Source: Actinacidiphila rubida
GTDB taxonomy: Bacteria > Actinomycetota > Actinomycetes > Streptomycetales > Streptomycetaceae
Length of the DNA: 64,000 bases
Direction: 5' to 3'
Assembly: GCF_900110255.1 (NCBI RefSeq)
Contig: NZ_FODD01000006.1
Span: 237,628 to 301,627 of the forward strand
Shown here: one piece after another, positions 7,612 through 17,315 of the stretch
Position numbering within the stretch: the stretch's first letter is position 1
How the letters are laid out: each line of letters begins with the position of its first letter
Position numbers and translations under genes: made by a program
The notes under the pieces: model-generated
What the model saw: only the letters and a program-made list of their open reading frames with translations
The model's database searches: none
What the model was told of the DNA's origin: nothing

Positions 7612-7642
7612 CTAACGTCGATGTTAGTAACATCGACGTTAG
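7612..7642. promoter_or_regulatory. Nested inverted repeats upstream of the ATPase gene
   Basis: A 31-bp inverted repeat has 15-bp perfect arms (CTAACGTCGATGTTA and its complement) around one base. It also reads as two abutting 16-mers of near-palindromic form CTAAC-RTCGAY-GTTAG. On the minus strand the centre contains TAACAT, a possible -10 box. It resembles a double TetR- or MarR-type operator; the binding protein is unknown. Confidence 0.7.
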
Positions 7643-7647
7643 CACCC

Positions 7648-7929
7648 ATGACGGCCCGAGAACCCGCCACCGCACCGACCCACCACCACGCGGGGGCCCG
7701 ACCCGGAGGGACTGCCTGCGCACCGCTCGACCCCGCCTGGCGCCCCATCGACCCGAAGAGCGACTCTTTCGAGGACTGGGACGCCGCCGTTTCGCGCGTG
7801 CTTGGAGACGATCTCGACGGCCTCATGGTTCGCGTGCCCCATCCAGCACGCGATGGGGCGGAGGCCCGCCTCCGGAGAAGTGGGCCCCTTCTGACCTGCA
7901 TGTTTGCCACGTCAGCGACACGGCGTTGA
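7648..7929 (+). CDS. Possible small ORF or gene remnant
   Basis: This open frame of 93 residues starts at ATG 7648, just after the inverted repeat. Its middle (PLDPAWRPIDPKSDSFEDW, then DAAVSRVLGDDLDGLMVRV) has coding-like codon choice with mostly G or C in third positions. The last 30 codons do not, so it may be the start of a decayed gene. I recognise no family. It is convergent with ychF, leaving 9 nt between them. It is listed because nothing else explains this 290-bp stretch. Confidence 0.3.
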   Translation: MTAREPATAPTHHHAGARPGGTACAPLDPAWRPIDPKSDSFEDWDAAVSRVLGDDLDGLMVRVPHPARDGAEARLRRSGPLLTCMFATSATRR

Positions 7930-7938
7930 TCCATCCGC

Positions 7939-9027
<1,089 letters not shown>

Positions 9028-9185
9028 GTTGGCGACTTCCGTTAAGGCCGAGAACAGCGAGCAGGCGCGAGAGGGACGGCGTCCAGTCTACGGTCCGTGC
9101 CCCGCTCCCCCGGCCGCCCGTCGAACACCGCCCCCACGCGGGGGAAAACGCGTGTCCCGCCATGCGATCATCCCGCGAGCGTGCC

Positions 9186-9197
9186 TACTGTACGTAG
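9186..9197 (+). promoter_or_regulatory. Leaderless -10 element before the DUF6542 gene
   Basis: TACTGT, 6 nt, then GTG at 9198, without a ribosome site. The hexamer is part of a small inverted repeat (CCTAC-TGTAC-GTAGG, 9184-9198). Confidence 0.45.
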
Positions 9198-9749
9198 GTG
9201 GATCAACACACTGCGCGCACGGGCACCGGGCCTGCGCCCAGCGGAGAAGCCGCCGCCGGGGTCTACCACCCCCCACCGCCCCCCACCCGTCCGATCCCCG
9301 CCGCGCTGCGCAGGCTGCGCGCGATCCAGCGTCCGCGCCCACGGCTCACCGGCCTGGGCACGGGGCTGCTCACCACCCTGGTCACGGTGCTCGGCGGGGC
9401 CGTCGACTCGTTCCTGTTCGACGGCCCCGGCGTGCTGTTCGGGCTGGTGTTCCTCGCCGCGAGCGTCGCCGGCGCGCTGTGCGTGCGGCCCTACGACCTG
9501 GTGGCCGGGCCGGTGGCCGCGCCGATCGCCTTCGCGGTGGGCATCACGCTCACCGGCGACAGCGGCGGCGGCGGCCTGGCCGGGCACCTGATCGGCGTGT
9601 TCACCGGGCTGGCCACGATGACCGGCTGGCTGTACGCCGGGACCGCCCTGGCCGCCCTGATCGCCGGGGTCAGAGCTTTGCGGCTGCCATCGCGGCGCCG
9701 ACGATCCCCGCGGAGTTCTGCAGCTCGGCGGGAACGATCTCGGCGGTGA
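9198..9749 (+). CDS. DUF6542 membrane protein
   Basis: This 183-residue protein has a Pro-rich cytoplasmic N-terminus, four predicted membrane segments (about 52-72, 78-97, 101-121 and 131-157) and a basic tail (RLPSRRRRSPRSSAARRERS). It matches the Streptomyces DUF6542 type found beside ychF; the function is unknown. GTG at 9198 is chosen because TACTGT lies exactly 6 nt upstream. The last 80 nt overlap the end of the convergent ppgK gene. That stretch encodes only the basic tail, so the true stop could differ if the sequence has an error there. Confidence 0.75.
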   Translation: MDQHTARTGTGPAPSGEAAAGVYHPPPPPTRPIPAALRRLRAIQRPRPRLTGLGTGLLTTLVTVLGGAVDSFLFDGPGVLFGLVFLAASVAGALCVRPYDLVAGPVAAPIAFAVGITLTGDSGGGGLAGHLIGVFTGLATMTGWLYAGTALAALIAGVRALRLPSRRRRSPRSSAARRERSRR

Positions 9750-10407
9750 TCCCCTCGATCAGCGGCAGGAACTTGTCGGCCTTGCGGCTGATCCCGCCGC
9801 CGATCACGAACAGGCCTGGAGAGAAGAGCATCTCGACGTGCGCGAGGTACTTCTGCAGCCGGTGCGCCCAGTGCTCCCAGCTCAGGTCGTGGTCCTCGCG
9901 CGCCTTCACCGAGGCGCGCGTCTCCGCGTCGTGGCCGTGCAGCTCCAGGTGGCCGAGCTCGGTGTTGGGCACCAGGCGGCCGTCGACGAACAGGGCACTG
10001 CCGATGCCGGTGCCGAGGGTGAGCATGATGACCACGCCGCCACGGCCGCGGCCCGCGCCGAACGTCACCTCGGCGACACCGGCCGCGTCCGCGTCGTTGA
10101 GGACGACCACGGGCTGGCCGAGCCGCTCGCTGATCAGCTTGCGCGCGTCGATGCCGATCCAGCCGCTGTCCACGTTCGCCGCGGTCCGGGTGGTGCCCTC
10201 GACGACCACCCCGGGGAACGTCACGCCCAGCGGCCCGGTGTGGCCGAAGTGCCGGACGACCTCGTGGACGCCCTCGATCACGGCGTCCGGTGTCGCCGGA
10301 TGCGGGGTCGCGACCTTGAACCGCTCGTCTGAGAGTTCGCCCCGGTCGAGGTCGACCGGTGCGCCCTTGATGCCGGTACCGCCGATGTCCACACCGAACA
10401 CGTTCAT
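9670..10407 (-). CDS. ppgK: Polyphosphate glucokinase (ROK family)
   Basis: This 245-residue ROK kinase begins MNVFGVDIGGTGIKGAPVD, the classic polyphosphate glucokinase start. It has the phosphate-binding DIGGTG and TLGTGIGSA loops and the catalytic Asp in VVLNDADAAG. It phosphorylates glucose using polyphosphate or ATP in the cytoplasm, feeding glycolysis. ATG at 10407 is preferred to the GTG 9 nt upstream because TAACGT lies 7 nt before it (leaderless), and GGAGG at 2 nt is too close to serve as a ribosome site. Its 3' end overlaps the DUF6542 gene. Confidence 0.95.
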   Translation of the reverse strand: MNVFGVDIGGTGIKGAPVDLDRGELSDERFKVATPHPATPDAVIEGVHEVVRHFGHTGPLGVTFPGVVVEGTTRTAANVDSGWIGIDARKLISERLGQPVVVLNDADAAGVAEVTFGAGRGRGGVVIMLTLGTGIGSALFVDGRLVPNTELGHLELHGHDAETRASVKAREDHDLSWEHWAHRLQKYLAHVEMLFSPGLFVIGGGISRKADKFLPLIEGITAEIVPAELQNSAGIVGAAMAAAKL

Positions 10408-10420
10408 GGCCTCCACGTTA
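10408..10420 (-). promoter_or_regulatory. Leaderless -10 element before ppgK
   Basis: On the minus strand TAACGT (10420-10415) is followed by 7 nt and the ATG at 10407. Confidence 0.45.
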
Positions 10421-10550
10421 GGGGTGTACGGAAAACGTCACCTCTTGGCCGATACCCGCCGACCCGCGTCCCACCACCACTTCCCGGCGGCGGATGTGCC
10501 GCCCGTCCCCGGCGGGTGTGCCGCCGCGTCCGGGACGTGCCGTCCGCGTC

Positions 10551-11543
10551 CTACTCGGACGCGGCGTGCGCGGCCTTCTCCGCGGCCTCCGCGCGCAGGT
10601 CGCGGCGCAGCTCCTTCGGCAGCGAGAACTGGATCGACTCCTGTGCGGAGGTGACGACCTGGACGTCCGCGAAGCCGCGGGCGGCCAGCCACTCCAGCAC
10701 GCCGTCGACGAGGATCTCGGGGACGGAGGCGCCGGAGGTGACGCCGACGGTGCCGACGCCGTCCAGCCACGCGTCCTCGCACTCCTCGGCGAAGTCCACC
10801 AGGTACGACGCGCCGGCGCCGGCCTGCAGGGCCACCTCGACCAGGCGGATCGAGTTGGAGGAGTTGCGGGAGCCCACCACGATGACCAGGTCGGCCTCGG
10901 CGGCGATCTGCTTGACGGCCACCTGGCGGTTCTGGGTGGCGTAGCAGATGTCGTCGCTCGGCGGCGAGAGCAGCTGCGGGAAGCGCTCCTTGAGCGCGTC
11001 CACCGTCTCCATCGTCTCGTCGACGGACAGCGTGGTCTGGGACAGCCAGACGACCTTGGACTCGTCGCGCACGTGCACGTGCGCGGCGTCCGCGGGGCCG
11101 TCGACGAGGTGCATCCGCTCCGGGGCCTCGCCCATGGTGCCGATGACCTCCTCGTGGCCCTCGTGGCCGATGAGGAGGATGTCGTAGTCGGAGTCGGCGA
11201 ACCGGCGGGCTTCCTTGTGGACCTTGGTGACCAGCGGGCAGGTCGCGTCGATGGAGGCGAGGCTGCGCTGCGCGGCCTCCTCGTGGACGACGGGCGCGAC
11301 GCCGTGCGCGGAGAAGATCACGATCGCGTTCTCCGGCACCTCCTCCGTCTCGTCGACGAAGATCGCGCCCTTCTTCTCCAGGGTCTGGACGACGTACTTG
11401 TTGTGCACGATCTGCTTGCGCACGTAGACCGGGGCGCCGTACTGCTCGAGCGCCTTCTCGACGGTGATGACGGCGCGGTCCACGCCCGCGCAGTACCCGC
11501 GGGGGGCGGCGAGCAGGACGCGGCGGCTGGAGTCAGAGGTCAT
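10551..11543 (-). CDS. ispH: 4-hydroxy-3-methylbut-2-enyl diphosphate reductase
   Basis: IspH/LytB, 330 residues, catalyses the last step of the MEP pathway, reducing HMBPP to IPP and DMAPP with a 4Fe-4S cluster. The three cluster cysteines are visible as C18 (RGYCAGV), C102 (ATCPLV) and C200 ([11 protein letters not shown]). The catalytic region [14 protein letters not shown] and the TSGASVPE motif are intact. The tail is Ala/Glu-rich. ATG at 11543 is preceded by TACGAT and 6 nt, a leaderless layout. It is divergent from xseA, an arrangement common in Streptomyces. Confidence 0.98.
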   Translation of the reverse strand: MTSDSSRRVLLAAPRGYCAGVDRAVITVEKALEQYGAPVYVRKQIVHNKYVVQTLEKKGAIFVDETEEVPENAIVIFSAHGVAPVVHEEAAQRSLASIDATCPLVTKVHKEARRFADSDYDILLIGHEGHEEVIGTMGEAPERMHLVDGPADAAHVHVRDESKVVWLSQTTLSVDETMETVDALKERFPQLLSPPSDDICYATQNRQVAVKQIAAEADLVIVVGSRNSSNSIRLVEVALQAGAGASYLVDFAEECEDAWLDGVGTVGVTSGASVPEILVDGVLEWLAARGFADVQVVTSAQESIQFSLPKELRRDLRAEAAEKAAHAASE

Positions 11544-11555
11544 GGGCCCATCGTA
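11544..11555 (-). promoter_or_regulatory. Leaderless -10 element before ispH
   Basis: On the minus strand TACGAT (11555-11550) is followed by GGGCCC and the ATG at 11543. Confidence 0.5.
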
Positions 11556-11598
11556 CGGGGGCGGGCGCGGGCGCCGTCGGGGTGTCGGCGGGGCGCAC

Positions 11599-11610
11599 TA
11601 GGGTGCGGTC
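11599..11610 (+). promoter_or_regulatory. Leaderless -10 element before xseA
   Basis: TAGGGT, then GCGGTC, then ATG at 11611; there is no ribosome site. Confidence 0.5.
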
Positions 11611-12846
11611 ATGGCTCTCAACACCACGGCGGAGGCGCCGATCCCGGTCGGCGAGGTGTCGCGGCTCATCGGCGGCTGGATCGAGCGGCTCGGCGCGGTG
11701 TGGGTGGAGGGCCAGATCACCCAGCTGTCGCGGCGGCCGGGCGCGGGCGTGGTGTTCCTGACGCTGCGCGACCCCTCGCACGACATCTCGATCCCGGTGA
11801 CGTGCTTCCGCGGCGTCTTCGAGAAGGTCGCCGACGTGGTCGGGGAGGGCGCGCGCGTCGTGCTGTACGCCAAGCCCGAGTGGTACGGGCCGCGCGGCAC
11901 GCTGTCCCTGCGGGCGACGGAGATCCGGCCGGTGGGCATGGGCGAGCTGCTGGCCCGGCTGGAGCAGCTGAAGCGGACGCTGGCGGCGGAGGGGCTGTTC
12001 GCGCTGGACCGCAAGCGCCCGGTGCCGTTCCTGCCGCAGCTGATCGGGCTGGTGACCGGCCGCGCGTCGGCCGCCGAGCGGGACGTGCGGGAGAACGCCA
12101 GGCTTCGCTGGCCGGCGGTGCGGTTCGAGGTGCGCAACGTGCCGGTGCAGGGCGCGAGCGCGGTGCCGCGGATCATCGAGGCGGTGCGGGCACTGGACGC
12201 GCACCCCGAGGTGGACGTGATCATCGTGGCGCGTGGCGGCGGCAGCGTCGAGGACCTGCTGCCGTTCTCCGACGAGCGGCTGGTGCGCACGGTCGCGGAG
12301 TGCGGCACACCGGTGGTGTCCGCGATCGGGCACGAGCCCGACACGCCGCTGCTGGACCTGGTCGCCGACCTGCGCGCGTCGACGCCGACGGACGCGGCGA
12401 AGCGGGTGGTGCCCGACGTGCGGGAGGAGCTGGCCCGGGTCCAGCAGGTGCGGGACCGGGCCCTGCGGGTGATCCGCGGGCTGCTGGACCGGGAGGAGCG
12501 GGGGCTGACCGCGGCCCTGAGCCGTCCGTCGATGGCCGCGCCGTACCGGATGGTCGACGAGCGGGCCGCGGAGGTCGCGGACCGGGCCGACCGGGGGCGG
12601 CGGGCGCTGCGGCACGCGCTGGAGCGCGCGGACGCGGATCTGGCGCACACCCTGGCCCGGGTGGTGGCACTGTCCCCGGCGGCGACGCTGCGCCGCGGGT
12701 ACGCGGTGCTCCAGCACCAGGACGGCGGCGTGGTCCGGGCCGCGGACGACGTCAGCCCGGGCGAGGAGCTGCGCGCGCGGGTGGCCGAGGGCGGCTTCAC
12801 CGTCCGCGTCGCCGACCGACCCGCCGGACGGCCCGTCGCCGACTGA
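11611..12846 (+). CDS. xseA: Exodeoxyribonuclease VII large subunit
   Basis: This 411-residue protein has an N-terminal OB-fold (about 15-105, with [19 protein letters not shown]) that binds single-stranded DNA. The conserved catalytic core contains [30 protein letters not shown] and [19 protein letters not shown]. The C-terminal helical part is shorter than in E. coli, as is usual in actinobacteria. With XseB it degrades single-stranded DNA to short oligonucleotides in repair. It starts at ATG 11611 and precedes xseB by 78 nt on the same strand. Confidence 0.97.
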   Translation: MALNTTAEAPIPVGEVSRLIGGWIERLGAVWVEGQITQLSRRPGAGVVFLTLRDPSHDISIPVTCFRGVFEKVADVVGEGARVVLYAKPEWYGPRGTLSLRATEIRPVGMGELLARLEQLKRTLAAEGLFALDRKRPVPFLPQLIGLVTGRASAAERDVRENARLRWPAVRFEVRNVPVQGASAVPRIIEAVRALDAHPEVDVIIVARGGGSVEDLLPFSDERLVRTVAECGTPVVSAIGHEPDTPLLDLVADLRASTPTDAAKRVVPDVREELARVQQVRDRALRVIRGLLDREERGLTAALSRPSMAAPYRMVDERAAEVADRADRGRRALRHALERADADLAHTLARVVALSPAATLRRGYAVLQHQDGGVVRAADDVSPGEELRARVAEGGFTVRVADRPAGRPVAD

Positions 12847-12911
12847 CCCGAAGGGCGCCTCGTCGGCACGGTGATCCGCCCGGGCGGCCCTGCGCCGTCG
12901 TAGGCAGGTCA

Positions 12912-12924
12912 TAGGGTGGCAGCC
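12912..12924 (+). promoter_or_regulatory. -10-like element or weak ribosome site before xseB
   Basis: TAGGGT (12912-12917) with 7 nt before ATG 12925 fits a leaderless promoter. The same bases (AGGGTGG) could instead act as a ribosome site if xseB is co-transcribed with xseA. Confidence 0.35.
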
Positions 12925-13224
12925 ATGGCGGATGGGACGTTGGGGTACGAGCAGGCGCGCGACGAGCTGGTGGAGGTCGTGCGCAAGCTGGAGGCGGGCG
13001 GCGCCACGCTGGAGGAGTCGCTCGCGCTGTGGGAGCGCGGCGAGGAGCTCGCGAAGGTCTGCCGCCGCTGGCTGGAGGGCGCGCGGGCCCGGCTGGACGC
13101 CGCGCTGGCCGCCGAGGAGGCGGACGAGCTGGCCGCGGGCGCCGCCGAGCAGGCCGCGGTGGACGCCGAGGAGGCGGGCGAGCCGGCCGCGGGCTCCGGC
13201 CCGGAGGACACCCCGAGGCGCTGA
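12925..13224 (+). CDS. xseB: Exodeoxyribonuclease VII small subunit
   Basis: This 99-residue helical protein has the XseB signature [21 protein letters not shown] and [18 protein letters not shown]. It has an extra Ala/Glu-rich tail not needed for function. Several copies bind one XseA. ATG 12925 is chosen over GTG 12916 because family members start MADGT. It is followed by a 150-nt gap carrying the nitroreductase promoter. Confidence 0.95.
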   Translation: MADGTLGYEQARDELVEVVRKLEAGGATLEESLALWERGEELAKVCRRWLEGARARLDAALAAEEADELAAGAAEQAAVDAEEAGEPAAGSGPEDTPRR

Positions 13225-13302
13225 CCGGTGCCGATCCGGCGGCGGCTACGCTCGCCCATATAGATGTGCCATACATGAGTGCAGTGCGTCACAGTTGAAA
13301 GC

Positions 13303-13328
13303 GGAATGATTGAATCCTCATCCATGTT
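13303..13328 (+). promoter_or_regulatory. SigR-type promoter before the nitroreductase gene
   Basis: GGAAT (13303-13307), exactly 18 nt, then GTT (13326-13328) matches the Streptomyces SigR consensus GGAAT-N18-GTT. SigR drives the response to thiol-oxidative stress. The predicted transcript would have a leader of about 40 nt with AGGGA before ATG 13379. Confidence 0.6.
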
Positions 13329-13378
13329 GGGGGAGGGTGTCAGCAACTGATCCACCCCCGAAAGGCCAGGGACCCCCC

Positions 13379-13972
13379 ATGACCCTCGCGCTGGACTCCG
13401 CCGCGCAGGACCTCCTCTTCCGTGAAGCCCGCACGGCGAACACGTTCACCGACGAAGCGGTGACCGACGAGCAGGTGCAGGCGATCTACGACCTGGTGAA
13501 GTACGCCCCCACCGCCTTCAACCAGCAGCCGCTGCGCGTGGTGCTGGTCCGCTCCCCCGAGGGGCGCGAGCGGCTGCTGCAGCACATGGCCGAGGGCAAC
13601 CGGCCCAAGACCGCGAGCGCCCCGCTGGTCGCGATCCTGGCCGCCGACAACGAGTTCCACGAGGAGCTGCCCACCCAGCTCCCGCACTTCCCGCAGGCCA
13701 AGGACGTCTTCTTCAGCGAGCGCACGGTGCGTGAGCGCTCCGCCGCGCTGAACGCCGCACTCCAGGTCGGCTACTTCATCATCGGCGTGCGGGCCGCCGG
13801 CCTGGCCGCCGGCCCGATGACGGGCTTCGACGCCGCGGGCATCGACAAGGAGTTCTTCTCCGACGGCGAGCACTCGGTGCTGGCCGTGGTGAACATCGGC
13901 AAGCCGGGCGAGGACGCCTGGTTCCCGCGCTCCCCGCGCCTGGACTACGGCCAGGTCGTCACGACCGTCTGA
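13379..13972 (+). CDS. Nitroreductase family protein (RutE/malonic semialdehyde reductase-like)
   Basis: This 197-residue FMN-dependent oxidoreductase has the typical dimer and flavin-binding features FREARTANTF, YAPTAFNQQPLRVVLV and GVRAAGLAAGPMTGFD. It is closest to the RutE-type branch, which reduces 3-hydroxypropionate-related semialdehydes. In Streptomyces, relatives are often annotated only as nitroreductase, so the substrate is uncertain. ATG 13379 has AGGGA 7 nt upstream. A SigR-type promoter 50 nt upstream suggests induction by thiol oxidants. It is convergent with the DUF4245 gene. Confidence 0.88.
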   Translation: MTLALDSAAQDLLFREARTANTFTDEAVTDEQVQAIYDLVKYAPTAFNQQPLRVVLVRSPEGRERLLQHMAEGNRPKTASAPLVAILAADNEFHEELPTQLPHFPQAKDVFFSERTVRERSAALNAALQVGYFIIGVRAAGLAAGPMTGFDAAGIDKEFFSDGEHSVLAVVNIGKPGEDAWFPRSPRLDYGQVVTTV

Positions 13973-14002
13973 CCCTTCCGCCTGGTCCTTCCCAGGCCGC
14001 GC

Positions 14003-14560
14003 CTAGTGGCCGCCGCGCTCCTGCAGCGCGGCGGCCATCTGCGTGAGCTGGCTCTGCGGCGCGGTGCCGAGCACGACCGTGGTGACCTTGGGCTCCTTGC
14101 GGACCAGGGCGGTGTAGCGGCCGCCGGTGTAGCGCTCCCAGGTGTGGCCGCCGGCGGTCACCGTGCCGCCGCCGGCGGGGTGCGAGCCCAGCGTGACCGA
14201 GGCGACGAACGGGTCCGCGGCGCCGTTGCTCTGCTCGATCGCCACGTACTGCTCGTCGGGGTCGACGAAGCCGACGTGCCAGGTCACGTTCTTCGGGTCG
14301 CCGGCGTTGTAGGTGACAGAGGTGGAGCGCCACTCCGCGCTCAGGCCCTCGGGGCCGGCCACCGGGTAGGGCGCGTCGCGCCGGGCCTGCCCGAGTTCCA
14401 CCGAGAACGGGACCACCTTGACGGGGTCGGCATGCGAGTCGTGCGGGATGAAGAGGTAGATCACGAAGACGACGAAGCCCAGGACCACCAGGGAGAGCAG
14501 GAGGTCCCGCACCGTCTTGTTGCCACGCTTGTCTGCTGCCACGCCCCTATCGTCCCCCAT
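14003..14560 (-). CDS. DUF4245 membrane-anchored protein
   Basis: This 185-residue protein has a basic N-terminus (DKRGNKTVRD), one membrane helix at about 20-38 (LLSLVVLGFVVFVIYLFIP) and an outward-facing domain with TWHVGFVDPDEQYVAIEQS and the ending LTQMAAALQERGGH. That is the DUF4245 pattern, of unknown function and specific to actinobacteria. It commonly lies beside glpX, as here (divergent). ATG 14560 is used; a GTG at 14542 is an alternative start with a shorter N-terminus. Neither has a clear ribosome site. Confidence 0.85.
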   Translation of the reverse strand: MGDDRGVAADKRGNKTVRDLLLSLVVLGFVVFVIYLFIPHDSHADPVKVVPFSVELGQARRDAPYPVAGPEGLSAEWRSTSVTYNAGDPKNVTWHVGFVDPDEQYVAIEQSNGAADPFVASVTLGSHPAGGGTVTAGGHTWERYTGGRYTALVRKEPKVTTVVLGTAPQSQLTQMAAALQERGGH

Positions 14561-14713
14561 GTCCCCAGGGGCCCCGACCGCCGGGTGGCGGCATCGCGCG
14601 GCCCGAGTCACCATGGCGCTCATGTGACATGCCCCCTGCTCATATTGGCGGGCACCCGATAGGGTCACAGCACCCTCATTTCCGGCCGTCCTCGTACAGA
14701 AAGGTGCGCTGTG

Positions 14714-15748
14714 ATGACCGAGCAGCATTTGCCCCCGCAACTCGAAGTGAGCCCGGAGGCCCCCGACCGCAACCTCGCCCTGGAGCTGGTCAGGGTGACC
14801 GAGGCCGCCGCGATGGCGGCCGGGCGGTGGGTCGGCCGCGGCGACAAGAACGGCGCGGACGGCGCCGCCGTCAAGGCGATGCGAACCCTGGTGCACACCG
14901 TCTCGATGAACGGTGTCGTGGTGATCGGCGAAGGCGAGAAGGACGAAGCGCCGATGCTCTTCAACGGCGAGCGGATCGGCGACGGGACCGGCGCCGAGTG
15001 CGACGTCGCCGTCGACCCGGTGGACGGCACCACGCTCACCGCCAAGGGCATGCCGAACGCGGTGTCCGTGCTGGCGGTCGCCGACCGCGGCACGATGTAC
15101 GACCCGTCGGCCGTCTTCTACATGGACAAGCTCGTGGTCGGACCCGAGGCCGCGGAGTTCGTCGACATCACCGCGCCCACCGAGGTCAACATCCGCCGCG
15201 TCGCCAAGGCCAAGGGCAGCGCTCCGGAGGACGTGACCGTCGTGGTGCTGGACCGGCCGCGGCACGACCGGCTGGTGCAGGAGATCCGCGAGACCGGCGC
15301 CCGGATCAAGTTCATCTCCGACGGCGACGTGGCCGGCGCGATCATGGCGGTCCGCGACGGGACCGGCGTCGACATGCTGATGGGCATCGGCGGCACGCCC
15401 GAGGGCATCATCTCGGCCTGCGCGATCGCCTGCCTGGGCGGCACGATCCAGGGCCGCCTGTGGCCCAAGGACGACGCCGAGAAGCGCAAGGCGCTGGACG
15501 CCGGGCACGACCTGGACCGGGTGCTGCACACCACGGACCTGGTCAGCGGCGACAACGTGTTCTTCGTCGCCACCGGCATCACGGACGGTGAACTGCTGCG
15601 CGGCGTGCGCTACCGCGCGGAGACGGCCACCACCTCGTCCCTGGTGATGCGCTCCAAGTCCGGCACGATCCGGCAGATCGACTCGGTGCACCAGCTGTCG
15701 AAGCTGCGCGCGTACAGCGCCGTCGACTTCGACCGCGCCGCCCACTGA
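14714..15748 (+). CDS. glpX: Fructose-1,6-bisphosphatase class II
   Basis: GlpX, 344 residues, hydrolyses fructose 1,6-bisphosphate to fructose 6-phosphate in gluconeogenesis. Metal-binding motifs are intact: [18 protein letters not shown] and [17 protein letters not shown], then [18 protein letters not shown] 14714 has AAAGG about 9 nt upstream; GTG 14711 is a less likely start. The window also encodes PEP carboxykinase, so two gluconeogenic steps lie here, though about 41 kb apart. Confidence 0.97.
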   Translation: MTEQHLPPQLEVSPEAPDRNLALELVRVTEAAAMAAGRWVGRGDKNGADGAAVKAMRTLVHTVSMNGVVVIGEGEKDEAPMLFNGERIGDGTGAECDVAVDPVDGTTLTAKGMPNAVSVLAVADRGTMYDPSAVFYMDKLVVGPEAAEFVDITAPTEVNIRRVAKAKGSAPEDVTVVVLDRPRHDRLVQEIRETGARIKFISDGDVAGAIMAVRDGTGVDMLMGIGGTPEGIISACAIACLGGTIQGRLWPKDDAEKRKALDAGHDLDRVLHTTDLVSGDNVFFVATGITDGELLRGVRYRAETATTSSLVMRSKSGTIRQIDSVHQLSKLRAYSAVDFDRAAH

Positions 15749-15784
15749 GACCGGCTCCACCAGGCCGGCTCCAGCAGGACCGAC

Positions 15785-15841
15785 CCCGCCCCTGCCGCCC
15801 CGCCCGGGCCCCGTATTCCCGAACGCGGCGGTGGGGGCGGG
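15785..15841. terminator. Possible bidirectional hairpin after glpX
   Basis: Imperfect 15-bp arms (13 matches; CCCGCCCCTGCCGCC at 15785-15799 with 15827-15841) enclose a 27-nt loop between the convergent glpX and wbl genes. The long loop makes this a weak call. Confidence 0.35.
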
Positions 15842-15844
15842 AGG

Positions 15845-16198
15845 TCAGCCCGCGGCGGCTATCTGCGGGGCGGGGCGCTGGAGTTCGACCTCGCGGCGCC
15901 TGCGCCTGGCCAGCACCACGCGGCGCTCGGCGGCGGTCATGCCGCCCCACACGCCGTACGGTTCGGGCTGCAGCAAGGCGTGTTCACGGCATTCCAGCAT
16001 CACCGGGCAGCGGGCGCAGACGCGCTTGGCCGCTTCCTCGCGGGACAGCCGGGCCGCCGTGGGCTCCTTGGACGGGGCGAAGAACAGCCCCGCCTCGTCA
16101 CTGCGGCAGGCGGCCTCCGAGTGCCATGGGCCGCCGAGATCCCGCGGGTGGCCTGGCGGGAAGGACGCGTCCATGACGGGCTCGATCGGTTGAAGCAC
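15845..16198 (-). CDS. WhiB-like (Wbl) iron-sulfur transcription factor
   Basis: This 117-residue protein has the four Wbl cysteines C31, C61, C64 and C70 (C-x29-C-x2-C-x5-C), which hold a 4Fe-4S cluster. The GVWGG turn (82-86) is followed by the basic RRVVLARRRRREVE DNA-contact tail. Wbl proteins are actinobacterial regulators that bind the housekeeping sigma factor and control development, redox response or antibiotic resistance. GTG 16198 has AGGAG 6 nt upstream. The position beside glpX matches a Wbl conserved in Streptomyces (possibly the WblI type); I am not certain of the paralogue. Confidence 0.93.
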   Translation of the reverse strand: MLQPIEPVMDASFPPGHPRDLGGPWHSEAACRSDEAGLFFAPSKEPTAARLSREEAAKRVCARCPVMLECREHALLQPEPYGVWGGMTAAERRVVLARRRRREVELQRPAPQIAAAG

Positions 16199-16575
16199 GG
16201 GAAACTCCTGACGACGGCTCGGCGAGTGCCACGCTTCTGCCCGTCGCCGGCCGGCGCCCGGTGGGGGCGCGCCGGGGGCAGCGGCGCGGCGGCGTGCTCC
16301 ATCCCCTACCCGCTGTGCGCGACTTCATGCGCACCGTGTTCGCCGCGGGCACACCGGGGCAACGCCCGCAGTTCAGCGCGAGGGTGCCGCCGCCGGCGTC
16401 CGGGCGGGGCGGGAGAGCGGTCGCGGGACGGCCGCGCGAGGTGGGGTGCTTGAGAGCGCCGGTTCGGAAGAGGCCGTTCGGCACGGCCCGTTGAGAGGCT
16501 CCGCACGCAAGGGGGCCCTGCGGGAAGGCCTATCGGGGATCGCCCGCGCCGAACACGGTGTGCAAGGAGGCCGGT
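16199..16575. other. Intergenic, upstream of the wbl gene
   Basis: These 377 bp between the wbl start and the stop of the DUF1707 gene hold no coding sequence with normal codon bias. The wbl promoter should lie here; long upstream regions are usual for wbl genes. I see no clear repeat or operator. Confidence 0.5.
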
Positions 16576-17283
16576 TCAGTCGCTGAGGCGCCGCTGGGCC
16601 TTCTTCGTCCAGTCGGCCAGCTTCTTGCCGCGCTTGGCCTTCGCCTCGACACCGCCCCAGAACGCGAACCCGTCCACCCGGACCACCGGCGCGCCCGGGT
16701 CGGGCGCCTCGAACGCCTTGACGTCGGAGCCGCCCATGATGCCGACGACACCGCCGCCGCGCAGCGTCACGTTCTCCGGCAGCCTGATGCTGACGCCGCC
16801 CATGATGGCGGTGCAGTGGATGACGAGTTCGGGCGAGGTGAACGTGGCCTCGGTCAGGTCGATCTCGACGCCGCCCAGGATCGCCACCGCGGTGATCCTG
16901 TTGCCCACCCGCCAGCGCCCCTTGCGCTCGGACCCGCCCAGGATGGCGACCAGGTTGGGGTTCTCGCCGCCCGCGTCGGGCGCGAACTGCCGTGGCGCGG
17001 GGACCGGTTCGGGCCGCGCGGCCGCGCCGGCCGGCAGGTCCCTGATGAGCGGCTCCAGTTCACCCACGGTCTTGGCCGCGTAGACGCGGTCCAGACGCTC
17101 GGAGTGCTCGGCCGCGTCGAGCCGCCCCTCGGCGAGCGCGTCCCGCAGGATGTCGGCGACCCGGTCCCGGTCGGCGTCCGAGGCGCGCAGGTCGGGCGCC
17201 CCGCCGACGGCGGCCGGAACGCTGGTGCGGGCCGGCGGGTCCGCCGGCTGCTGCGGGCGCTTCTGGAGCTGCGATTCATCCAC
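16576..17283 (-). CDS. DUF1707 and LiaF-like domain protein
   Basis: This 235-residue protein has an N-terminal DUF1707 domain (LRASDADRDRVADILRDAL, then EGRLDAAEHSERLDRVYAAK). A C-terminal beta-rich domain has repeating ILGG/IMGG turns (VAILGGVEIDL, TAIMGGVSIRLPEN, VGIMGGSDV). That is the cell wall-active antibiotic response (LiaF C-terminal) type. No membrane helix is visible, so it is cytoplasmic or peripheral. GTG 17283 is supported by TACGGT 6 nt upstream. A role in envelope stress is inferred from the LiaF-like part. Confidence 0.85.
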   Translation of the reverse strand: MDESQLQKRPQQPADPPARTSVPAAVGGAPDLRASDADRDRVADILRDALAEGRLDAAEHSERLDRVYAAKTVGELEPLIRDLPAGAAARPEPVPAPRQFAPDAGGENPNLVAILGGSERKGRWRVGNRITAVAILGGVEIDLTEATFTSPELVIHCTAIMGGVSIRLPENVTLRGGGVVGIMGGSDVKAFEAPDPGAPVVRVDGFAFWGGVEAKAKRGKKLADWTKKAQRRLSD

Positions 17284-17295
17284 CCGGCCACCGTA
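17284..17295 (-). promoter_or_regulatory. Leaderless -10 element before the DUF1707 gene
   Basis: On the minus strand TACGGT (17295-17290), then GGCCGG, then GTG at 17283. A 14-bp inverted repeat CGCGATAGATCGCG (17302-17315) lies just upstream and could be an operator. Confidence 0.45.
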
Positions 17296-17315
17296 CACAG
17301 ACGCGATAGATCGCG

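Noticed and set aside
14561..15760. Upstream extension of the DUF4245 frame opposite glpX
   Set aside because: The frame is open only as the shadow of glpX and lacks the family's N-terminus.
16199..16575. Small open frames upstream of the wbl gene
   Set aside because: Short, without ribosome sites or coding bias; more likely promoter and leader DNA.
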